From assembly GCA_016190695.1 (NCBI GenBank), contig JACPQC010000011.1, forward strand, positions 1-64,000: 64,000 nucleotides of DNA, written 5' to 3'. A program made the position numbers and the translations under genes. The notes under the pieces were generated by a model. The model saw only the letters and a list, made by a program, of their open reading frames with translations. It ran no database searches and was not told the origin of the DNA. The DNA comes from Chloroflexota bacterium (GTDB lineage Bacteria > Chloroflexota > Dehalococcoidia > Dehalococcoidales > RBG-16-60-22). Shown piece by piece: positions 1-9,223 of this stretch; the stretch's first letter is position 1; every line of letters begins with the position of its first letter.

Positions 1-122
1 AGACAGAGGGCTTCGATATACTATTGACTACTCCCGATGAAATGCTGTCTTTGCGTAATATCCCTGATTACATAGGTGCGTGGGCATTTGTCGACGATAG
101 AGGGCTAGTGCCTAATGACTAA
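1..122 (+). CDS. C-terminal fragment of a protein truncated by the window edge
   Basis: Frame 3 is open from the window edge to TAA at 120-122, reading ...TEGFDILLTTPDEMLSLRNIPDYIGAWAFVDDRGLVPND*. No family assigned. Confidence 0.45.
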   Translation, partial: TEGFDILLTTPDEMLSLRNIPDYIGAWAFVDDRGLVPND

Positions 123-151
123 TCAACGATTGTACTTTGCCGCGACCGGTA

Positions 152-724
152 TCATAGCACGTAGCGCTCGTGTCCCCGGAAGAGGCGGCCGGCGGCAAGG
201 CCGAAGACCAACCCGCCCAGGTGGGACTGCCAGGCGATGCCGGGCAACAGGGACAGTATCAGGAAAGCGCCCAGGACGGCCGCCCAGAGGGGGATGGGGG
301 CCGGGATGGGAAAGACGATGACCCTGAGCTTAGGCGTTAGCGCCGTCAGCGCCCCGCCCAGGGCGAACACCGCCCCGGAAGCGCCTATGGCCAGGGTGAA
401 GGGGGGCGCCAGCAGCACATAGGCTATACTGCCCAGGATGCCGCCGCCAAAGTAGATAAAGAGGAACCGGCCCTCACCAAGCAGCCGCACCAGGGACGTC
501 CCGAAAAAATACAGGGTGAGCATGTTGGCGAGGATATGCCACAGGCCGCCGTGCACGAACAGGCTGGTGACGATGGTCCAGGGCCGCTGCGATAGGCCAA
601 GTGGCTGCAGCCCCAGCAGGAAGATCAGGTGCGGGGAGACGATGGTGGCCACGAAGACCACGAAGGTCACGGCGATTATGGCCGAGACGGCGTTAAGCCT
701 GAAGCCCCATCGCGAATATCTCAT
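152..724 (-). CDS. Rhomboid family intramembrane serine protease
   Basis: Multi-TM protein with GASGAVFALGGAL (GxSG) and C-terminal SHLGGLVFGLAAGRLF His motif. Confidence 0.9.
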   Translation of the reverse strand: MRYSRWGFRLNAVSAIIAVTFVVFVATIVSPHLIFLLGLQPLGLSQRPWTIVTSLFVHGGLWHILANMLTLYFFGTSLVRLLGEGRFLFIYFGGGILGSIAYVLLAPPFTLAIGASGAVFALGGALTALTPKLRVIVFPIPAPIPLWAAVLGAFLILSLLPGIAWQSHLGGLVFGLAAGRLFRGHERYVL

Positions 725-784
725 ATTACCCTTATAATACCGCTAAGGGCGCATGCGCGGCAAGACGGCGAGGCCGCGCCCTTC

Positions 785-813
785 TTGACTTTAGCCAGCG
801 GTGAAGGCATAAT
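785..813 (+). promoter_or_regulatory. Putative sigma70-type promoter for tRNA-Asn
   Basis: TTGACT (785-790), 17-bp spacer, CATAAT (808-813), about 30 bp upstream of the tRNA. Confidence 0.5.
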
Positions 814-843
814 ATTTAGCGGGTCAATTCCGACCCGTCCTAT

Positions 844-915
844 TCCCCGATAGCTCAACGGTAGAGCGGGCGGCTGTTAACCGCTAGGTTCTAGGTTCGA
901 ATCCTAGTCGGGGAG
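844..915 (+). tRNA. tRNA-Asn (anticodon GTT)
   Basis: Cloverleaf by eye: acceptor TCCCCGA/TCGGGGA, D-arm GCTC..GAGC, anticodon stem GGCGG/CCGCT with loop CTGTTAA, T-arm CTAGGTTCGAATCCTAG. CCA is not encoded. Confidence 0.95.
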
Positions 916-1214
916 CTTTGTTTCTCCCGGCTAACGGCACATAGCGCTGTACATTTTAGCGCGAGTTGGAGGTAGCGACCGTTGACGCGAAACTTGTTTC
1001 TGCAACTCAAGAAAAGGGAATCGGTTTGTGCCATACACAGAGCCAGATTGGTTGATGTGCTCCGAACAGAATGAGTTCTTTTTGCTCTCGTCAGGCGAAT
1101 CCCAACTCTATCCCACACCATGGTTTGCTGCACCGTTAGCCCCAGGACATAGTGTCCATAGGGACCATCAGGAAATTTGCTATAATGGGGATGATACAAT
1201 CGAGGGAGTGATTT

Positions 1215-1442
1215 ATGGTCCGTCAGTTTAAGATAGTGGTGGAAAAGAACCCTGATGGATATGTGGCCTACCCTCTGGGTTTGAAGGGTGTCGTGGTGGG
1301 GCAAGGCGACACCTACGAAGAAGCGCTGTCCGATGTCAAATCAGCCATCCGGTTTCATATCGAAACCTTCGGTACTGAAATGCTCGAATTAGAGCCGCCG
1401 GTTTTGGAGGCGTTTATCGCAGAAACAGGGGTAAATGTTTGA
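1215..1442 (+). CDS. HicB-like antitoxin family protein
   Basis: 75 aa with FKIVVEKNPDGYVAYPLGLKGVVVGQGDTYEEALSDVKSAIRFHIE, a typical HicB-like fold sequence. TATAAT-like -10 upstream. Confidence 0.75.
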   Translation: MVRQFKIVVEKNPDGYVAYPLGLKGVVVGQGDTYEEALSDVKSAIRFHIETFGTEMLELEPPVLEAFIAETGVNV

Positions 1443-1456
1443 TGGGAAAGCCCACT

Positions 1457-2377
1457 TCACCTTTGCTGCAGCCGCCGGATGCCGGCCCTGCGCACCTTCC
1501 GCTCCAGGATGGCCGGAAGCAGGAATAGCCCCCACATCAGCAGCATCAACGTCATGAAGGCGGGCAGGCTGATGCGGCCGCCGGCATAAAAGACCACCAT
1601 CCCCAGGGTGGACAGGGCTGAGGTAAAGAGAAGGCCGATCCTCAGCCATCGTTTCCTCAGCCGCACAAAGGCTACCACGGTGGCCGCCAGGGCGAGAAAG
1701 CTGAGCCCGATAGAAGGGGCGAAGTCAAAAAGACGTTGCACGCTGGAGATGTAGAACGGCCCGGCCTCTGTCTCCAGGGCCACCGCCCAGGCCGCGATCA
1801 CCGGTACCGGCAGCAGCATGGTGGTACTGAGCAGCCAGTCCCGCTTAACCGTCTGGACCAGGACATAGTAAAGCCACCACACTGCGAGCGGGATGTAAAG
1901 AGGTATGGCCACCCAGGCCCAGCCCCGGGGCAGATAAAGCAGAAGTATGCCAACGGCGGCTACCGGCAGCAGGCAATAGCCAAGCCAGGGGAAGACCCAG
2001 TCCGGTTTGCCGTGCCACCAACCGTATACAGCGGTGCCCAGGGTCAGCAAGAGGACGATGGCCAGCCAGCCGGCGCTCTGCCACCAGTTAAGGACGAACA
2101 GGGCGCTGAACAACAGATGGGGCGCCGAGGCCATCAGCGCCTGTTTCCAGGAACCCTGGCTGCGGGACTCATACATCCTGGAGGCGATCAGCCCGGCGGC
2201 GCCCAGCATCTTGACGCAGGTGGAAACTGCTTCTTCTTCGGAAAGCCCGGCCTCTCTTAGCTCCTGGAGCCTGTCTTCAACATGGGTCTCAAGCTCGGTG
2301 ATGACTTCCTTCTCATCGGCAAGCTCCAGCCTGAGACGTACCCTGATATCCTCCAGGTAATGACCCAGCGCCGTCAT
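1457..2377 (-). CDS. Membrane protein with N-terminal HAAS/DUF1700-like signalling domain
   Basis: N-terminal LEDIRVRLRLELADEKEVITELETHVEDRLQELREAGLSEEEAVSTCVKMLGAA followed by many TM helices; adjacent to a PadR regulator. Confidence 0.7.
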   Translation of the reverse strand: MTALGHYLEDIRVRLRLELADEKEVITELETHVEDRLQELREAGLSEEEAVSTCVKMLGAAGLIASRMYESRSQGSWKQALMASAPHLLFSALFVLNWWQSAGWLAIVLLLTLGTAVYGWWHGKPDWVFPWLGYCLLPVAAVGILLLYLPRGWAWVAIPLYIPLAVWWLYYVLVQTVKRDWLLSTTMLLPVPVIAAWAVALETEAGPFYISSVQRLFDFAPSIGLSFLALAATVVAFVRLRKRWLRIGLLFTSALSTLGMVVFYAGGRISLPAFMTLMLLMWGLFLLPAILERKVRRAGIRRLQQR

Positions 2378-2388
2378 CGCTTTCGCCT

Positions 2389-2721
2389 TTATTCAGCCGG
2401 TTGAATTATCAGGTTCATGGCCTTGAGGAAATCACGCCAGTGTACCTTTTCCGCATCCAGCTTGGCCAGGCCCCTGTCCGTGATATGATAATACCGCCTT
2501 TGCCGGCCATTAGGCAACATCTGCCATCTCCCGGCTATCAGGCCCGCCTTTTCCAGGCGGTGCAAAGCGGGATACAACGTGCCTTCCTTGAACTTGAAGT
2601 AGCCCTGGCTCCGCGCATCCAGCTCCTTTATGATCTGATAGCCGTACATCGGCTCCTTTGCCAGCAGGCAGAGAAGCAACGAATCGGAACTCCCTTTGAT
2701 TAGCTCCTGTCTCTCGGTCAT
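2389..2721 (-). CDS. PadR family transcriptional regulator
   Basis: LIKGSSDSLLLCLLAKEPMYGYQIIKELDARSQGYFKFKEGTLYPALHRLEKAGLI is a PadR winged-helix signature. Confidence 0.92.
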   Translation of the reverse strand: MTERQELIKGSSDSLLLCLLAKEPMYGYQIIKELDARSQGYFKFKEGTLYPALHRLEKAGLIAGRWQMLPNGRQRRYYHITDRGLAKLDAEKVHWRDFLKAMNLIIQPAE

Positions 2722-2809
2722 CTGATTACCTCGCTCGACCTAACATTTAGAGCTTCTACTTAAATTATAGACCGCCGGGGGCTGATGTGCAATGGCTTTT
2801 CAACAATAT

Positions 2810-2838
2810 TTGACATGTCCCGCCCATCGTGCTATAAC
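2810..2838 (+). promoter_or_regulatory. Putative sigma70-type promoter
   Basis: TTGACA (2810-2815), 17 bp, TATAAC (2833-2838), upstream of the 2874 CDS. Confidence 0.6.
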
Positions 2839-2873
2839 TGCAGCATGTCCGTAATGGGAAGACTCGCCCGGTA

Positions 2874-3953
2874 ATGGGCCAACCTGCCAGCGCCGCCGTT
2901 AAAGACGGTTTCCGAGAGGTTTTGGACGGCGCCCTGTTGAGCCTCGTTTTTGCTGTCCTGGCCTTCCTGACCTGGTGGTTCCTCCGGGACACCTGGCTCA
3001 AGTTCAGCGCCCTGCTCTGGGCGTTTACCTACTCCATAATCGCCGTTAACCTGGTACCGGCGCTGACCGGGGACCGGTTCCGGGCGGGGATAGAGTTTGC
3101 TTCATCGCCGCTGTTGCGCCGCTCTATCGCCCTGCTCGGTCTGACGGTAAGCGCCTCGGTGTGGGTCAAGCTGGGCGGGCCGGGCGTAGCCCTGGTGCTC
3201 ATCAACCTCGTCTTTGCCTTTGCCTTCGCCATTTTCCTGTGCAAGTACGTGCTGCGGCTGAATGACCCGCTGGCGATACTGGTGGGGGTGGGGACGAGCA
3301 TCTGCGGCGCTTCGGCGGTGGCAGCGACGGCGCCGGCCATCAAGGCACGGGCGGAGGAGACCGGCCTGTCACTGGCCGTCATCACCCTGTTCGGCCTCCT
3401 GGCCATGTTCGCCTATCCGGCATTGTTCTCGGGGCCGCTGGGAGGCTGGCTGGGGATGGACCCGCTGGCCTACGGCATCTGGGCGGGGACAGGCATCCAT
3501 GAGACGGCCCAGGTTATCGCTGCCGCCAGCCAGGTGGACGGCGCCCTGCCCATCGCCGTGTCAGCCAAGTTCGTCCGGATACTGTCCATCGGGCCGATGG
3601 TACTGGTCAGCACGCTGCTCTACCGCCGCCTCTCCAGCCGGACGCGATCCACCCAGGTCAAAGTCGCCGTCCCCTGGTTTGCCGTGGCCTTCGTCACCTT
3701 CACGCTGGCCCATTACGGGCTGGAATCGCTGCCCATCAGGGAGTGGTGGTCATCTTTCAACGCGGGGTACTTGCAGCCGCTGGTCACTTTCCTCTTGGCC
3801 TGGTCTTTTGCTGGCGTGGGACTGAAGGTCAGGGCGTCAGCCATCGCCGCCATCGGCCCGAAGGCGTTCGCCGGGGGAATGGTGGCGGCGATAGTGGCCG
3901 GGGGGATGGCGCTGCTGCTGGTCAGATACCTGTGGATGCCGCTGTCAGGATAG
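2874..3953 (+). CDS. YeiH/UPF0324 family putative sulfate exporter
   Basis: About 10 TM helices; GVGTSICGASAVAATAPAIKA and GIHETAQVIAAA motifs typical of UPF0324. Confidence 0.88.
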   Translation: MGQPASAAVKDGFREVLDGALLSLVFAVLAFLTWWFLRDTWLKFSALLWAFTYSIIAVNLVPALTGDRFRAGIEFASSPLLRRSIALLGLTVSASVWVKLGGPGVALVLINLVFAFAFAIFLCKYVLRLNDPLAILVGVGTSICGASAVAATAPAIKARAEETGLSLAVITLFGLLAMFAYPALFSGPLGGWLGMDPLAYGIWAGTGIHETAQVIAAASQVDGALPIAVSAKFVRILSIGPMVLVSTLLYRRLSSRTRSTQVKVAVPWFAVAFVTFTLAHYGLESLPIREWWSSFNAGYLQPLVTFLLAWSFAGVGLKVRASAIAAIGPKAFAGGMVAAIVAGGMALLLVRYLWMPLSG

Positions 3954-3960
3954 CTCTCGG

Positions 3961-4956
3961 CTAGGTCTTCAGCTTCCAGAAACTGGTCAACTGCTGGAAG
4001 TCAATCATGCCGCTCTCGGCGATGTTGTCCATGTCGATGCCCGCCTCGAAGGCGGCGGCGACCGGATTCAGCCCTCCCAGCATTACCATGCCCACCCTGT
4101 TCAATGCTACCGGCGTCTGGCAGACGGGGTCGCTGGTGTTCCCCATGGTGTAAATTGCGTTTATTCCGGCCTTGTTGAGGGAATCTGCGACCTCTGCGGC
4201 TATTGAACGGGCCGGGGCGGGGATATCGCGGAAGTTGGCCAATATCTTGCCCTGGCCGCTCCTGGCCACCTCCCTTACGCTGGTCATCTTGGCATTGATA
4301 TATTGCTCTGAAGGGTCCAGGGAAGTGCCCGCGTAGTGGATGATGGCAACAAAGCGACGTGGTTTCGAGGCGATTATCTCGAGCACGCCGCCAAACCGGG
4401 ACTGGACCGGTATGCCCGCCTTCAGCAGCACCCCGTTGGCCACCACGCTGCACACGGTGGCAAACCCTATCTTGCCCGCCGGGACAACGACCGAGCCCAG
4501 CTTTTCCCCTTCCTGCGCAGTGGCTACCAGGTGGCTGACGCACAGGCCCGACTCGAAGGCCGCGCTCATGGCGTCCAGGGCTGCCGGGAACTTATCCCTG
4601 GCAATCATGGTGGCGTTTACCGGGAGCAGTCCGGTCTTCCGGACCGGATCGAAGGTGGTATGGAAGGCGAGCAACTCCAGCTTGTCCTGGAGGAGTCCCA
4701 CCTGCTCCGGCGCCAGCGCCAGCCTCAGTTCCTCCTGCCCCCGGGGGGTTATCATCCGCCCGTCATGTCCCATCGGCTCGGTGTAACCCCGCTCGTCAGA
4801 TATGCGCAGATGATACCGCACCGCCCGCTCGCTCAGGAAGATGCCGTGCCGCTCAAGCTGGCGGGCTATGGTAGTCGACCCCAGCGGCTCAGTAGACTCG
4901 CTGAGCACTTTCAGGATGGTTATGATCTTTCTCTCCCCATCGGGAGCTACCTGCAT
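3961..4956 (-). CDS. nrpR: NrpR-type nitrogen regulator (HTH plus one NrpR/DUF128 domain)
   Basis: N-terminal winged helix (KIITILKVLSESTEPLGSTTIARQLERHGIFLSERAVRYHLRISDERGYTEPMGHDGRMITPRGQEEL) plus NrpR domain with GLNPVAAAFEAGIDM. Confidence 0.85.
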   Translation of the reverse strand: MQVAPDGERKIITILKVLSESTEPLGSTTIARQLERHGIFLSERAVRYHLRISDERGYTEPMGHDGRMITPRGQEELRLALAPEQVGLLQDKLELLAFHTTFDPVRKTGLLPVNATMIARDKFPAALDAMSAAFESGLCVSHLVATAQEGEKLGSVVVPAGKIGFATVCSVVANGVLLKAGIPVQSRFGGVLEIIASKPRRFVAIIHYAGTSLDPSEQYINAKMTSVREVARSGQGKILANFRDIPAPARSIAAEVADSLNKAGINAIYTMGNTSDPVCQTPVALNRVGMVMLGGLNPVAAAFEAGIDMDNIAESGMIDFQQLTSFWKLKT

Positions 4957-4971
4957 TGTTTGTCCCCTTGC

Positions 4972-5135
4972 TAGTGTCCTGAGTCAGAAATCCGTTGTAT
5001 AAATCGTGTGCTCGATGAAAATATACCTTAGCAACATACTAACCATTCCGGCGAAAGCCGGAATCCAGAAACCCCTGGATACCGACTTTCGTCGGTATGG
5101 TGAATTATTAAACGGTCTAATAACTCAGGACACTA
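4972..5135. mobile_element. Short MITE-like element with TA ends (IS630/Tc1-like insertion pattern)
   Basis: Perfect 16-bp inverted repeat TGCTAGTGTCCTGAGT (4969-4984)/ACTCAGGACACTAGCA (5123-5138), with weaker similarity continuing inward. TA at both boundaries, no ORF. Confidence 0.65.
5045..5098. repeat. Two REP-like hairpins inside the MITE-like element
   Basis: ATTCCGGCgaaaGCCGGAAT and ATACCGACtttcGTCGGTAT. Confidence 0.7.
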
Positions 5136-5174
5136 GCACGATGTAACATCTATTTCGTGCCGTGAACTCGTTTT

Positions 5175-5281
5175 GTCATTGCGAGACCATTCCGACCGCA
5201 GTCGGAAGGCGAAGCAATCTGGGTGGAGAAGGGGTCTCCTCCCAACCCAGATTGCCACGTCGCTTCGCTCCTCGCAATGAC
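5175..5281. repeat. Large imperfect inverted repeat of the GTCATTGCGAG...CTCGCAATGAC type
   Basis: GTCATTGCGAG (5175-5185) versus CTCGCAATGAC (5271-5281), with inner GCGAAGC/GCTTCGC and AATCTGGGT/ACCCAGATT arms. Confidence 0.85.
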
Positions 5282-5318
5282 GATTCCATCTATTATACTG
5301 TTGAACTGTTGCATGGTA

Positions 5319-7142
5319 CTATCCCTTGAACCGGTTGCTAATGGGCAGCCTGCGGTCCCGCCCGAAGGCCCGCGGCGTTATTTTTATGCCCGGCGGCGCC
5401 TGACGCCGCTTGTACTCGCTTACATCCACCAGGCGTGCGGCCTTCCTCACCACCGCTTCGTCAAACCCGGAGGCGATTATCTGCCCGACGCTCTTGTCTT
5501 CCTCAACATACGCGGTCAATATGGGATCAAGTATTTCGTAGGGGGGCAGGGTATCGGTATCCTTCTGGTCCGGCCTGAGTTCGGCTGACGGGGCCTTGGT
5601 CAGCACGGACGCCGGCATCAGGTCATACCCGGCCAGGGCGTTGCGGTACTGGGCCAGCTTATAGACCAGAGTCTTGGGCACGTCCTTTATCACGGCAAAG
5701 CCTCCGGCCATATCGCCGTAGAGCGTGCTGTAGCCGGTGGCCATCTCGCTCTTGTTGCCAGTGGTGAGCACTATCCAGCCAAATTTGTTAGACAGCCCCA
5801 TGAGGAAATTGCCCCGGATGCGCGCCTGAATGTTCTCTTCGGCTACGTTCGGCCTGGCGCCACTGAAAGGCTCAGCCAGCGCTTCCAGGTAGGCCTGAAA
5901 CACCGGGGTGATGGGGATGGTCAAGAGCTTTATGCCCAGGTTTTCTGCCAGTTGCCGGGCATCGGTCAGGCTGTGCGGTGTGGAATATTGAGAGGGCATG
6001 GCCACACCGACCACGTTCGCCTTGCCCAGGGCGTCCACGGCTATGGCGGCCACCAGGCTGGAGTCCACCCCGCCGGAGAGGCCGATGACCACCGTTTCAA
6101 AGCCATTCTTGTGGATATAGTCCCTGGTCCCCAGCACCAGGGCATTATATACCTCGGCGGGAGGCTGTCGCACCTGGACCAGGCGGGGAGGCAGGGCAGG
6201 CTTTGGCCAGGCAGACGGCGTTTCCGAGACCGTTATCCTGTCAGCGCGGCAGCGCTCTTCTTCCAGGAGCAGGGACTGGTTGCGCCAGCGCGGGTCATGG
6301 AGCCGCGTGCGGAACACCGCTTCCACATCCAGGTCAGCCACGATAAGGTCTTCTTCGAACTGCAAGCCCTGGGCGAGCAACTGTCCCTTTTCATCCAGCA
6401 CCAGGCTGTGGCCGTCGAAGACAAGTTCGTCCTGCCCGCCGACCAGGTTGTTATAGGCGATGATGGCCACATTGTCAGCAGCGCGGGTGGCCATCATTCT
6501 CTGCCGGAAATTGCCCTTGCCGTAATGGTACGGGGAGGCGCTGATGTTGATGATGACCTCGGCGCCGGAGTAGGCCTGGGCTGTTGCCGGTCCGGCTTCG
6601 TACCAGATGTCTTCACAGATGTTTACACCGACGCCTACGCCGTTGATGATATACACCGGTATCTCGCGCCCGGCCTGGAAGTAACGGTTCTCGTCAAAGA
6701 CGCCGTAGTTGGGCAGGTAGATCTTGTGATAAATGCCGGCCAGGCGGCCGTCGCTGATCACGGCGGCGGCGTTGTAGATATCGTTGCCGGCATCTACAAA
6801 GCCCACCACTATGGCGATGCCTGATGACCCGCTGATGACCTGGTCCAGGGCCTTCAGGTTGGCATCGATAAACCTGGGCTTGAAGAGCAGGTCTTCCGGG
6901 GGATAGCCGCAGACGGCCAGTTCCGGGAAAACGGCAATATCGGCCTTCAGATCACGAGCCTTGGCGGTGGCCTCCAGAATCCTGGCGACATTTCCCTGGA
7001 AGTCGCCCACCGTAGTATCTATCTGGGCCAGGGCGATCCGCAGTCTTCTGTTGTCAGACCCGGCGAAAGCTGTACCACCTAAAGCACAGGAAGGTATTTC
7101 TTTAGCTCGTATTCGGTTACCTGGGTCCGGTACTGATCCCAT
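5319..7142 (-). CDS. nadE: Glutamine-dependent NAD+ synthetase (nitrilase domain plus NadE domain)
   Basis: [17 protein letters not shown] nitrilase N-terminus; [22 protein letters not shown]-loop; [25 protein letters not shown]. The true start is probably near 7043; the listed 5' end overlaps glnA. Confidence 0.93.
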   Translation of the reverse strand: MGSVPDPGNRIRAKEIPSCALGGTAFAGSDNRRLRIALAQIDTTVGDFQGNVARILEATAKARDLKADIAVFPELAVCGYPPEDLLFKPRFIDANLKALDQVISGSSGIAIVVGFVDAGNDIYNAAAVISDGRLAGIYHKIYLPNYGVFDENRYFQAGREIPVYIINGVGVGVNICEDIWYEAGPATAQAYSGAEVIINISASPYHYGKGNFRQRMMATRAADNVAIIAYNNLVGGQDELVFDGHSLVLDEKGQLLAQGLQFEEDLIVADLDVEAVFRTRLHDPRWRNQSLLLEEERCRADRITVSETPSAWPKPALPPRLVQVRQPPAEVYNALVLGTRDYIHKNGFETVVIGLSGGVDSSLVAAIAVDALGKANVVGVAMPSQYSTPHSLTDARQLAENLGIKLLTIPITPVFQAYLEALAEPFSGARPNVAEENIQARIRGNFLMGLSNKFGWIVLTTGNKSEMATGYSTLYGDMAGGFAVIKDVPKTLVYKLAQYRNALAGYDLMPASVLTKAPSAELRPDQKDTDTLPPYEILDPILTAYVEEDKSVGQIIASGFDEAVVRKAARLVDVSEYKRRQAPPGIKITPRAFGRDRRLPISNRFKG

Positions 7143-8422
7143 TCTATCTTCTTGTTTTCTACAAAGGCATTAAACACGTGTTCACCCAGGGCCTTGCGTA
7201 CCAGGTCGCTCTTTTCGGTAAGATGTATCGCCTCAAGGAGGCTGGCAGGCAGGGTCTCGATACCTTTGCTCCGCCTCTCCGCTTCGGACATCTCGTAAAC
7301 GTTCTCTTCCACCGGCACGGGGGCTTCCAGTTTCTGGGCGATCCCCTCCAGACCGGCAGCAAGCATCACGCTGAAGGCGAGGTAAGGATTGCAGGCCGGG
7401 TCAGGCGAACGCAACTCGATCCTGGTGGCCTTCTCCCTGCCCGGACGATATTCGGGCACCCGTATCAGGTCCGAGCGGTTGCGCCGCGCCCAGGAAAGGT
7501 AGACCGGGGCCTCATAGCCAGGTACCAGGCGCTTGTAGGAATTTATCCACTGGTTGGTCACAGCGGTGAACTCAGGGGCGTACTTGAGCACGCCGGCGAC
7601 ATAGCTCCTGGCCTCTTTGGACAGGTGATAGGGGTCATCCTTGTCGAAGAAGGCGTTGCGGTCGCCCTTGAATAGCGATTGATGGACGTGCATGCCGCTG
7701 CCATTTATGCCGAACACCGGCTTGGGCATGAAGGTGGCATAGACGCCATACTTGAGGGCCACTTCTTTGACCACCACGCGGTAGTTCATCACGCTGTCGG
7801 CCATGGTCAGGGCGTCTGTGTACCTCATGTCTATCTCATGCTGGCTGGCAGCCACTTCGTGGTGGGAATACTCGATGCCGATGCCCAGCTCTTCCAGGGA
7901 CAACACCGTCTCTTTTCTCATCTCGGTGGCGGCATCCCGGGGCGTCATGTCGAAATAGCCGCCCTGGTCAAGCGGCTCGGTGCACTTGTCGTCCTTGAAA
8001 TAAAAATACTCAAGCTCCGGGCCGACATAGTAAGTGTAGCCCAGGTCCGCCGCCCGTTTCAGGTTCTGCTTGAGCACGTAGCGGGGGTCGCCGTCAAAAG
8101 GCTCGCCGCCGGGCTTAAGCACATCGCAGAACATGCGGGCCACCGCGGCATTTTCCCGGGGACGCCAGGGCAGCATGCGAAAAGTGGTCGGGTCAGGCAG
8201 AGCCACCATATCGCTTTCGTCGATACGGGCGAAGCCTTCGATGGACGAGCCGTCAAAACCCATCCCCTCCTCCATCGCCCCTTCCAGTTCCTCTACGGTG
8301 ATAGCAAAGCTCTTGAGGAACCCCAGTATGTCCGTGAACCAGAGCCGGATGAACTTGACATTTTGTAGCTGGGCCTGCCTGAGGACATTGGCCTTGGCCT
8401 CTTCCCGGGTCATTTTTGCCAT
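7079..8422 (-). CDS. glnA: Type I glutamine synthetase
   Basis: [57 protein letters not shown]. Confidence 0.97.
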   Translation of the reverse strand: MAKMTREEAKANVLRQAQLQNVKFIRLWFTDILGFLKSFAITVEELEGAMEEGMGFDGSSIEGFARIDESDMVALPDPTTFRMLPWRPRENAAVARMFCDVLKPGGEPFDGDPRYVLKQNLKRAADLGYTYYVGPELEYFYFKDDKCTEPLDQGGYFDMTPRDAATEMRKETVLSLEELGIGIEYSHHEVAASQHEIDMRYTDALTMADSVMNYRVVVKEVALKYGVYATFMPKPVFGINGSGMHVHQSLFKGDRNAFFDKDDPYHLSKEARSYVAGVLKYAPEFTAVTNQWINSYKRLVPGYEAPVYLSWARRNRSDLIRVPEYRPGREKATRIELRSPDPACNPYLAFSVMLAAGLEGIAQKLEAPVPVEENVYEMSEAERRSKGIETLPASLLEAIHLTEKSDLVRKALGEHVFNAFVENKKIEWDQYRTQVTEYELKKYLPVL

Positions 8423-8465
8423 CGAAAAGCCTCCTTTAAACCAATCATATTTTACACTATTTCAG

Positions 8466-9221
8466 CTAAGGCGTATAGAGCCTACCGTAAGGGCGCAGGT
8501 AGAGCGGGACGAGCTTGGTAAAGGGCAGTTTCATTATTTCATCGACGTCGCCGCCGAAATAGCCGGCGTACTCGTTTACCAGCTTGCGAATGGTGTTGAA
8601 GTCTTCTTCTTCAAGGGTGGCGCCGCCCACCTCTCTGCCCAACTGGTAGCTGTCAACGCTGCCCCGGAGATAGATGACCCCGCCATGCATGCCGGTTCCG
8701 ATGAACTTGGCCCTGTGGCGCTCGCCTTCCTTGAGATTCAGGCCCAGGAGCACCACGGCGCCCCCGGCCATGTACTCCCCGAAGAAGTCCTGGGCAGTGC
8801 CGCCGATGACCAGCACCGGCTTCTTCTCGCCGTATTCCTTCATGTGGATGCCGGCGCGGTAGCCCACGTCGTCCCGGACGAATATCCGGCCGCCCCGCGC
8901 CGATAGCCCGGTTATATCCCCGGCGTGGCCGTGAACGATTATCTCGCCGTTGTTCATGGTGTTGCCGCAGCCGTCCTGGGCGTTGCCGTGAACGGTTATC
9001 CTGGGGCCGTCCATGAAAGCCCCCAGGTCATTGCCCGGCGTACCGTATATTGCAATTTCAGCGGGACGGTTGAGGTTGGTGCCGATGTAACGCTGCCCGC
9101 AGACGTTGACCAGCTCGACCTGGCTGGCGCCGTTGTTGACCATCTCCCTTAGACGCGCGTTCAGGTCGCGGTAGTAAATGCCGGCGGCGTCTATCCGTGC
9201 AACCTTTTCAGTCTGTGTCAT
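8466..9221 (-). CDS. Glutamate synthase GXGXG (GltB3-like) domain protein
   Basis: Repetitive GxxGxG beta-helix: NAQDGCGNTMNNGEIIVHGHAGDITGLSARGGRIFVRDDVGYRAGIHMKEY. Confidence 0.88.
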   Translation of the reverse strand: MTQTEKVARIDAAGIYYRDLNARLREMVNNGASQVELVNVCGQRYIGTNLNRPAEIAIYGTPGNDLGAFMDGPRITVHGNAQDGCGNTMNNGEIIVHGHAGDITGLSARGGRIFVRDDVGYRAGIHMKEYGEKKPVLVIGGTAQDFFGEYMAGGAVVLLGLNLKEGERHRAKFIGTGMHGGVIYLRGSVDSYQLGREVGGATLEEEDFNTIRKLVNEYAGYFGGDVDEIMKLPFTKLVPLYLRPYGRLYTP

Positions 9222-9223
9222 TC

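Noticed and set aside
891-1304. 137-aa minus-strand ORF next to tRNA-Asn
   Set aside because: Ends inside the tRNA gene and overlaps the hicB start region; composition is non-protein-like. Considered as an integrase remnant at the tRNA, but no integrase motif or attachment-site repeat was seen.
5952-6824. 290-aa + strand ORF
   Set aside because: Antisense to nadE; no recognisable motif.
7178-8368. Two + strand ORFs (165 and 229 aa)
   Set aside because: Antisense to glnA, which has full-length conserved motifs on the minus strand.
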